Assembly: GCA_947176355.1 (NCBI GenBank)
Contig: CAMWQY010000049.1
Coordinates: 1 to 12,331 of the forward strand
Origin: an uncultured Porphyromonadaceae bacterium
Lineage (GTDB): Bacteria > Bacteroidota > Bacteroidia > Bacteroidales > Muribaculaceae
Direction: 5' to 3'
DNA length: 12,331 nucleotides
The notes under the pieces were generated by a model. That model ran no database searches. It saw only the letters and a list, made by a program, of their open reading frames with translations, and was not told the DNA's origin. Positions 6,906 through 12,331 of this stretch are shown piece after piece. The position numbers and the translations under genes were made by a program. How positions within the stretch are numbered: position 1 is the stretch's first letter; each line of letters starts with the position of its first letter.

Positions 6906-6950
6906 AATAAAAATCGGATGGAAAATATTTTCCGTCCGATTTTTATTTTT
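6906..6950 (+). terminator. Strong Rho-independent terminator after rplS
   Basis: A near-perfect hairpin pairs 6906-6925 with 6928-6947. Its core is TCGGATGG against CCGTCCGA with one G-U pair; A-rich and T-rich ends extend it and a T tract follows. The innermost A-T pairs probably open to form the loop. It separates rplS from rsgA. Confidence 0.9.
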
Positions 6951-6977
6951 TAGCCTTTCATTTGTTATTAGTAGTGT

Positions 6978-7970
6978 ATGGCAAAGAAAGAGAAAAGACA
7001 AAGCGTGACTCTGACTGCTGAGTCTCGACAAGGGCTCGTGGTGAAAAACACCGGGAGCGCCTACGACGTGCGTTTAGACGACGGGGCAACAGTGAGCTGT
7101 CGTGTAAAAGGGAATTTCAGAATCAAAGGAATCCGTACCACTAACCCTGTAGCCGTCGGCGACCATGTCAAGGCAGTACGTGCTACAGACGATGTATGGT
7201 ATATCACCGAGATTATGCCCAGACAAAATTACATCATCCGGAAAGCCTCCAATCTCTCTAAGGAATCGCATATATTGGCTGCCAATATCGACAAAGCCCT
7301 ACTCGTGGTGACACTGCGCGAGCCGGAGGTCCCTCTGACCTTTATAGATAGATTTTTAGCAACTGCAGAGGCTTATCGCATTCCTGCAGGACTGATTCTA
7401 AATAAATGCGATCTTTGGGATGATGAAGACAGAGAACTTGGAGAGGCTATGAAGTACCTCTACGATTCCCTTGGATATCCTACTATAATTGTATCGGCTG
7501 CAACAGGACTGGGACTCGAAACCTTGATAAAAGAGACTACTGATAAAATCTCGCTTCTTGCCGGCAACAGCGGCGTCGGCAAGTCATCACTTATCAATGC
7601 CTTGATACCGGGCCTGAATTTGAGAACCGGAGAAATTTCCGGACTCTATCACACAGGGACACATACCACTACTTTTTCTGAGATGATCGACCTTCCATAC
7701 GGAGGAGAGATCATCGACATACCCGGAGTCAGGAGTTTCGGGACAATTGACTTTACGACTGAAGACGTAGGACATTTCTTCCCGGAAATCTTCAAGGCCT
7801 CAAACAATTGTAAATATGGCGATTGCCGGCATATTAATGAACCGGGATGCGCTGTAAAAGAGGCTTTGGCAGAAAACCGGATTTCGCAATCCCGATATGC
7901 TTCATATCTCAACATATTAGAGGAAGTGGAAGCCGGCAACTCCGACAAGTATAGGAAGGGAAATGGATAG
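6978..7970 (+). CDS. rsgA: Ribosome small subunit-dependent GTPase RsgA
   Basis: A late 30S assembly factor: a GTPase stimulated by the small subunit. The 330 residues show an OB-fold (about 18-85), then a circularly permuted GTPase domain in which G4 (NKCD, 142-145) precedes G1 (GNSGVGKSS, 196-204), the switch I threonines (HTGTHTTT, 225-232) and G3 (DIPG, 247-250). The C-terminal zinc site is C278, C283, H285 and C291. About 17 charged residues precede the conserved LVVKNTGS start of the OB-fold, slightly longer than usual, so a later start cannot be excluded. The gene follows the rplS terminator, so it needs a promoter within about 30 bases, but I see no clear TAnnTTTG box there. A heptamer array begins directly after its stop. 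Confidence 0.95.
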   Translation: MAKKEKRQSVTLTAESRQGLVVKNTGSAYDVRLDDGATVSCRVKGNFRIKGIRTTNPVAVGDHVKAVRATDDVWYITEIMPRQNYIIRKASNLSKESHILAANIDKALLVVTLREPEVPLTFIDRFLATAEAYRIPAGLILNKCDLWDDEDRELGEAMKYLYDSLGYPTIIVSAATGLGLETLIKETTDKISLLAGNSGVGKSSLINALIPGLNLRTGEISGLYHTGTHTTTFSEMIDLPYGGEIIDIPGVRSFGTIDFTTEDVGHFFPEIFKASNNCKYGDCRHINEPGCAVKEALAENRISQSRYASYLNILEEVEAGNSDKYRKGNG

Positions 7971-8000
7971 CACTACGCATCACGCACTACGCACTACGCA
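7971..8000 (+). repeat. Heptamer tandem repeat CACTACG, about 4.3 copies, starting at the base after a stop codon
   Basis: The units are CACTACG (7971), CATCACG (7978), CACTACG (7985) and CACTACG (7992), then a partial CA. The TAG stop of rsgA ends at 7970, so the array begins at the next base, as at the octamer array. It takes up over half of the 56-base gap before the pullulanase gene. Confidence 0.85.
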
Positions 8001-8026
8001 ATATAAATTTTCTTAATAATTGAACG

Positions 8027-10051
8027 ATGAACAGGACAATGACTATGCTTTCAGCCGCTCTTATCGTGAGCGGGATTGGAGGAATATGCCCGACGGTTTC
8101 GGCAAGAAGTTCTTACGACCAGAAGTTTGCAGACTATCCTACCTACAATGGTGAGGATCTCGAACTCAGCATTGATTCAAAAGGCACACATTTCCGCCTG
8201 TGGAGTCCTAAAGCTGAAGAGGTGGTGCTCTGCCTCTACTCTACCGGACTTAATGGAGAGCCGTATGAAAGCATCCCCATGACATTCCACCCCGAAAATG
8301 GCACTTGGACAGCAAGTGTAGACAGACAATTGTATGGAAAGTTCTATACTTTTAAGGTCAAACAAGATGGCAAGTGGCTTTCCGAAACTCCCGGAGTCTG
8401 GGCTAAAGCTGTAGGGGCAAATGGCAAGCGGGCTGCCATTATAGATTTCGCCAAGACAAATCCTGAAGGTTGGGACAAAGACAAGGGGCCACAAGTGGAT
8501 AATTTCACTGATGTGATAGTATATGAAATGCACCACAGAGACTTCTCAATGTCTCCCACATCAGGGATTGCCAACAAAGGAAAGTTTTTGGCTTTGACTG
8601 AGCAGGGCACTACTTCGCCGGAGGGCGAGAAGACCGGAATTGACCATCTCAAAGAGCTTGGAGTGACCCACGTGCATATCCTTCCAAGCTACGACTATAA
8701 TTCTGTCGACGAAACAAATCTTCAGGACAATACATACAACTGGGGATACGACCCTCAAAACTACAACGCGCCCGAAGGAAGCTATTCCACCAATCCTTCT
8801 GACCCGAGCACAAGGGTCAAAGAAATGAAAGAGATGGTGAAGGCTCTCCATGATGCCGGCATCGGAGTCATTATGGATGTGGTATATAATCACACTGCGG
8901 AAAACGATGGGTCAAACTTTGAATTGACCACACCGGGATACTACCACAGGCATTGGGACGATGGAAGATATTCCGACGCGTCAGGATGCGGCAACGAGAC
9001 TGCATCTGACTTGCAACAGATGCGCGACTATATCATTAATTCAGTGAAATATTGGGCTAAAGAATATCATATCGACGGATTCAGATTCGACCTCATGGCT
9101 ATTCATGACACTGAGACAATGAATCAAGTGGCTGCAGAGCTGAAGAAAATCAATCCTTCTATCTTCGTCTATGGCGAAGGATGGACCGCAGGCGACTCTC
9201 CCCTCCCTGCCGATCAAAGGGCACTTAAGGAAAATGTAGCTAAAATGACGAACATTGCTGTATTCTCCGACGACTTACGCGATGCTGTGAAGGGGCATTA
9301 TTCAAATGCAGAAGACCGCGGATTTGCCACCGGCAAACCGGGAAATGAAGAGACCGTAAAGATTGGTATAGTGGCAGCTACTGCACACCCGCAAGTGAAT
9401 TACAAAAAAGGCAATAATTCTAAATTTCCTTACGCGACTTCGCCCGAAATGATAGTAAATTATGTCAGCTGCCACGACGACCTCACTCTGACCGACAAAC
9501 TGCGCAAGTCGATGCCTGATGCCACCGACGAGGAGCGTATGGCTGCCGCAAAGCTGGCTCAGACTATTGTATTCACTTCGCAAGGGACTCCCTTTATGTT
9601 TGCCGGAGAAGAAATCTTCCGCGACAAGAAAGGAGTGCATAATTCCTACAAGAGTCCTGACTCCATAAATGCCATTGACTGGAGTCTCAAAGCCGCCAAC
9701 CGCGACCAGATGGACTACTACAAAGGCCTCATTGCATTGCGAAAGGAGCATCCCGCCTTTAGAATGACCTCTGCCGAGCAGATTGCCAAGCATTTGGTAT
9801 TCGACAAAATAGATTCGGAGAAAACGCCTAATCTAATCTCCTATACCCTTAAGGATAATGCAAATGGAGATACTTGGAAGGATATCAAAGTTATATTCAA
9901 TGGCAGCGACGAGTCAAGGACAGTGAAACTGCCTGCAGGCGTATGGCAGACTGTCGCCAAAGACGGGAAAATAGATCCTCAAGGCGGGTTAGGAGCAATG
10001 AGCGGCAACGTGACAATAGGCCCGAGAAGTGCCCTGATTTTGAAACGCTAA
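8027..10051 (+). CDS. pulA: Secreted type I pullulanase (GH13)
   Basis: A debranching enzyme that cuts alpha-1,6 links in pullulan, glycogen or starch limit dextrins. The 674-residue protein has a signal peptide (1-26, likely cut after VSA), a CBM48-like N-terminal domain (about 42-140), the GH13 barrel (about 160-575) and a C-terminal beta domain. The type I hallmark YNWGYDP is at 237-243. Other conserved regions are DVVYNHT (284-290), DGFRFD with nucleophile Asp355, VYGEGW with acid/base Glu384, and SCHDD with transition-state Asp484. Cys21 is preceded by Ile, so it is not a good lipobox and export as a soluble protein is more likely. There is no SusC/SusD pair or regulator beside it. It may be co-transcribed with rsgA (56-base gap) and ends at a clear terminator. 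Confidence 0.94.
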   Translation: MNRTMTMLSAALIVSGIGGICPTVSARSSYDQKFADYPTYNGEDLELSIDSKGTHFRLWSPKAEEVVLCLYSTGLNGEPYESIPMTFHPENGTWTASVDRQLYGKFYTFKVKQDGKWLSETPGVWAKAVGANGKRAAIIDFAKTNPEGWDKDKGPQVDNFTDVIVYEMHHRDFSMSPTSGIANKGKFLALTEQGTTSPEGEKTGIDHLKELGVTHVHILPSYDYNSVDETNLQDNTYNWGYDPQNYNAPEGSYSTNPSDPSTRVKEMKEMVKALHDAGIGVIMDVVYNHTAENDGSNFELTTPGYYHRHWDDGRYSDASGCGNETASDLQQMRDYIINSVKYWAKEYHIDGFRFDLMAIHDTETMNQVAAELKKINPSIFVYGEGWTAGDSPLPADQRALKENVAKMTNIAVFSDDLRDAVKGHYSNAEDRGFATGKPGNEETVKIGIVAATAHPQVNYKKGNNSKFPYATSPEMIVNYVSCHDDLTLTDKLRKSMPDATDEERMAAAKLAQTIVFTSQGTPFMFAGEEIFRDKKGVHNSYKSPDSINAIDWSLKAANRDQMDYYKGLIALRKEHPAFRMTSAEQIAKHLVFDKIDSEKTPNLISYTLKDNANGDTWKDIKVIFNGSDESRTVKLPAGVWQTVAKDGKIDPQGGLGAMSGNVTIGPRSALILKR

Positions 10052-10075
10052 CACATCTTATTTATCCAACTTATT

Positions 10076-10107
10076 AAAGCCATGATGTCTTTGACATGAT
10101 GGCTTTT
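10076..10107 (+). terminator. Rho-independent terminator after the pullulanase gene
   Basis: AAAGCCAT-G-ATGTC (10076-10089) pairs with GACAT-G-ATGGCTTT (10093-10106) around the loop TTT, with a single central G-G mismatch, and runs into TTTT. It isolates the downstream gene. Confidence 0.88.
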
Positions 10108-10158
10108 CTCAATTTTAGCACAATAATACAAAAAATTGTCAAAATTACCTTATAAAAA

Positions 10159-10189
10159 TTGCATATTCCTCATTTTTTTTGTAACTTTG
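10159..10189 (+). promoter_or_regulatory. Bacteroidota-type promoter for the propeller/OmpA-like gene
   Basis: TTG (10159-10161) lies exactly 20 bases before TAACTTTG (10182-10189), a full match to the TAnnTTTG -7 box. Transcription would start near 10195, leaving an untranslated leader of about 48 bases before the ATG at 10243. This rules out the in-frame ATG at 10159 as the start. Confidence 0.75.
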
Positions 10190-10242
10190 CGCCAAAAGAA
10201 TTGTTTCATAAAGCAAATTCAAGACTTGTCGAACCACTTGTT

Positions 10243-12327
10243 ATGAAAAAGATTTTCTTAATGCCCGCGCTAATATGCGCCATGCTAAGTCCTGTTGAAG
10301 CTTACTCTCAGGATCAAGCAGAAGAACCAGTAGTGAAAAAAGACTACAGTTTTAAATCAGCCAAACCGGTGAAACAAATAGAATCACTGTATTCTGCAAT
10401 TATGGCTGCTTCTCCTAAGGGAATACAAAACACCCTCGGTCTCGAATTGATTTCCAGCAAAGACAGCATCAGAAGGATGGCACTTAACCCCACAGGTATC
10501 AATGTCGCTCTTGTGAAAAAAGACAAGAAGGGTAAGTTTTATCTTGAGACAATCACTACCGATGGAGAGGCATCTAAACTCATGAGCTTTGATGCCAAGC
10601 GCTATGGAATTCCATTTGCAGCCGCGTTTACTCCTGATGCCCGCCAGCTTGCTGTAGCCACAGATAAGGGCACTTACCTTTTCGAGTCTAAGAAATTCAA
10701 GCCTATCGGAGAGGCTCCGGCTTTCACTTGCCAGCCTGAGATGCTCGTATTCAGCCCCAATGCATATTTCTTGGCTGCCGCCGGTGGCGACAAGGTGGAA
10801 GTGATGAACTTCCAAGACAAGACAATGCGCCGCACTATCAATCCCGGCGAAGAGGTGACTGACGTTGTCTTTTCAAAGTCAAGCGAAGATATGGCTGTCT
10901 TGACTGCCGACGGTATGGTCGAGATTTATGACACAAGGACATTCAACGTCAAGCTTATGATTGAAGACCTTGACAACGGATATGCCTGCGACTTCAATTT
11001 CGACGGCAAATATCTCGCCATAGCAGCCGACAATGACAAGGTGACTGTAGTCAACCTTCTCAAGCCGGAAGATAGAATCATAATGGAAGTTCCCGAGGCT
11101 TCTGTAAGCGACGTTCTCTTCATCGTTGATGCCAACGACAACCCGGTGCTTGCTGCCGCTACCGATTCCGGAATCCGCGCACGTCGCCTTCAGCTCGAGC
11201 CTTACTACGCTAAGCTTGTGAGCGACGAAGTCGATATGAAGATGAGCGAATGGTTGAAGAAAATGCCAAACGAAACCATGGAAGAGTATCAACTCCGTGT
11301 CAACGACGAGACAAGGGCTAAGCAACGTAGACTCTTCGAAGATGAAATCTCAACTCGACTTGCAGGAAATATGACTGCCATGTCGACTGTGAGCCTCGGC
11401 CAGTATGACGCAGAGAATGAGGTGCTTGCCGTGAACTTCGACAATATGCCTACTATCTTCCTCCCTATGCCGCGTGAAGACCTCGGTGGAATCAACTCTG
11501 CCGACGACCTTACTATCAGCGAGCAGCAGTATGGACTTCTCGGCGACGACTCTTTCGAACTTATCTATGCTAAGTTTACCAACAAGAAGACCGGTGCTGA
11601 ATATATCTACGATAACGTCAACCGCAAGCCCATGAACTTCATGAACAACGACAACGTCGTATCGATTGAGCTCGTGCAGCAGCAGATGATGGAAGAGATC
11701 AAGCTTGAGGAACTCAAAGAGCAAGTGATGCAGGAGGCTAAGAAAGACAATATCATCTCCGACCACACTCAGATTGCCGTCAACTCAGAAGTAATTCCCG
11801 AATATGATGCAAATGGCAACAAAATCCTGAACTACAACGTCAATTTCCAATATCAGGTGGATCCCGAGTTCTCTGCTCAGGAAGACTTTGCTCCCGGCAA
11901 GTACCGCGCCGAGCAGTCAGGTGCCGCTTCATCTATGCTTAATATTGTGAAGAATGCATTTGAGGGAGACTTCGCAAACTACGTTAAGTCAGGCAAACGC
12001 CTCAACGTGAAAATCTCCGGCACTGCCGACGCAAGCCCGATTCGCAACACTATCGCATACGACGGTGCTTACGGCGATATCGAAAATGAGCCTATCTATC
12101 AAGACAACAAGATGAGTGCCATCACTGTCACTCAGAAAGATGGCATCAAGACCAACGAGCAGCTTGCATTCCTCCGTGCCTACGGCGTGAAAGAATATCT
12201 TGACAATAATGTGCAAGGTCTTAAAGATATGAACACCAACTACACCTATAATATAGGTGTAAGCGAAGGCAAAGGCAGCGAATTCCGCCGCATCACGATC
12301 GAATTTACATTCGTCGACGCCTTCTAA
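10243..12327 (+). CDS. Exported protein with WD40-like beta-propeller and OmpA-like C-terminal domain, function unknown
   Basis: I do not recognise this as a named gene. Starting at ATG 10243 (MKKIFLMPALICAML, a good signal peptide ending near residues 20-23), the product has 694 residues. Residues 65-315 contain repeated blades of WD40-like type, such as AFTPDARQLAVATDKGTYLF (128-147), VFSPNAYFLAAAGGDKVEVM and DFNFDGKYLAIAADNDKVTVV. A charged helical stretch (about 330-372) follows, then a mixed domain and a likely coiled coil (473-503). The end (about 560-694) resembles an OmpA/peptidoglycan-binding fold: VKISGTADASP (589-599), LAFLRAYGVKEYL (641-653) and FRRITIEF (681-688) stand where GHTD, the RA..V..YL helix and RRV.I normally occur. 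No lipobox is present, so a periplasmic protein bound to the wall is the best guess. Arginine codons are mainly CGC/CGT, suggesting high expression. It has its own promoter; only four bases follow the stop. Confidence 0.8.
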   Translation: MKKIFLMPALICAMLSPVEAYSQDQAEEPVVKKDYSFKSAKPVKQIESLYSAIMAASPKGIQNTLGLELISSKDSIRRMALNPTGINVALVKKDKKGKFYLETITTDGEASKLMSFDAKRYGIPFAAAFTPDARQLAVATDKGTYLFESKKFKPIGEAPAFTCQPEMLVFSPNAYFLAAAGGDKVEVMNFQDKTMRRTINPGEEVTDVVFSKSSEDMAVLTADGMVEIYDTRTFNVKLMIEDLDNGYACDFNFDGKYLAIAADNDKVTVVNLLKPEDRIIMEVPEASVSDVLFIVDANDNPVLAAATDSGIRARRLQLEPYYAKLVSDEVDMKMSEWLKKMPNETMEEYQLRVNDETRAKQRRLFEDEISTRLAGNMTAMSTVSLGQYDAENEVLAVNFDNMPTIFLPMPREDLGGINSADDLTISEQQYGLLGDDSFELIYAKFTNKKTGAEYIYDNVNRKPMNFMNNDNVVSIELVQQQMMEEIKLEELKEQVMQEAKKDNIISDHTQIAVNSEVIPEYDANGNKILNYNVNFQYQVDPEFSAQEDFAPGKYRAEQSGAASSMLNIVKNAFEGDFANYVKSGKRLNVKISGTADASPIRNTIAYDGAYGDIENEPIYQDNKMSAITVTQKDGIKTNEQLAFLRAYGVKEYLDNNVQGLKDMNTNYTYNIGVSEGKGSEFRRITIEFTFVDAF

Positions 12328-12331
12328 GCAT

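Noticed and set aside
4060..8000. CRISPR-like nature of the short tandem arrays
   Set aside because: The units are 7-8 bases and directly abutting, with no spacers and no cas genes.
8070..8110. Lipoprotein signal at Cys21 of the pullulanase
   Set aside because: The residue before the cysteine is Ile, which does not fit a lipobox, and a normal VSA cleavage site follows.
9302..9793. 163-codon minus-strand open frame inside the pullulanase gene
   Set aside because: The sense frame encodes conserved GH13 residues throughout, and the antisense translation has no family-like features.
145..10051. Polysaccharide utilisation locus covering the GH3 and pullulanase genes
   Set aside because: The two enzymes are over 5 kb apart with housekeeping genes between them, and there is no SusC, SusD or sensor regulator.
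10159..10242. Upstream in-frame ATG giving a 28-residue extension of the propeller protein
   Set aside because: It overlaps the promoter, lies before the predicted transcription start, and would bury the signal peptide that begins at 10243.

Overview
The window looks like chromosomal DNA of a Bacteroidota (Bacteroidales) bacterium, most likely a gut commensal. The family is a guess; a Muribaculaceae-like genome would fit. Evidence: promoters of the Bacteroidota type (TTTG-like -33 box and TAnnTTTG -7 box), gene starts without Shine-Dalgarno sequences, a type IX secretion plug-family protein, a folP-cdaA gene pair, and two secreted glycan-degrading enzymes. Housekeeping genes dominate. I see no prophage, transposase, CRISPR array or resistance cassette.

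Layout. 1-98: 3' part of a tRNA, probably Arg(CCG), with its terminator. 145-3959: a secreted GH3 glycosidase with a PA14 insertion, whose stop codon overlaps the start of a plug (DUF5103) gene by one base. 4106-4684: a cysteine-rich DUF3109 protein. 4743-6373, minus strand: folP (dihydropteroate synthase), then cdaA (diadenylate cyclase), a compact operon converging on the DUF3109 gene. 6374-6523: a divergent control region with two back-to-back promoters and, on the plus side, a foldable leader before rplS. 6524-6886: rplS (ribosomal protein L19) with a strong terminator. 6978-7970: rsgA, a ribosome-assembly GTPase. 8027-10051: a secreted type I pullulanase with terminator. 10243-12327: an uncharacterised exported protein with a beta-propeller and an OmpA-like C-terminus, behind its own consensus promoter.

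How the genes fit together. rplS and rsgA both serve the ribosome. The GH3 enzyme and the pullulanase serve polysaccharide use, but no SusC/SusD pair lies in the window. The plug protein and the propeller/OmpA-like protein act at the cell envelope. FolP makes a folate precursor and CdaA makes cyclic di-AMP; they appear linked only by the operon.

The least ordinary features are non-coding: a candidate autoregulatory RNA leader of rplS, a folP transcript that may be leaderless, and three short tandem arrays with 7- or 8-base units in intergenic spacers, two of which begin at the first base after a stop codon. No complete new multi-gene system is evident.
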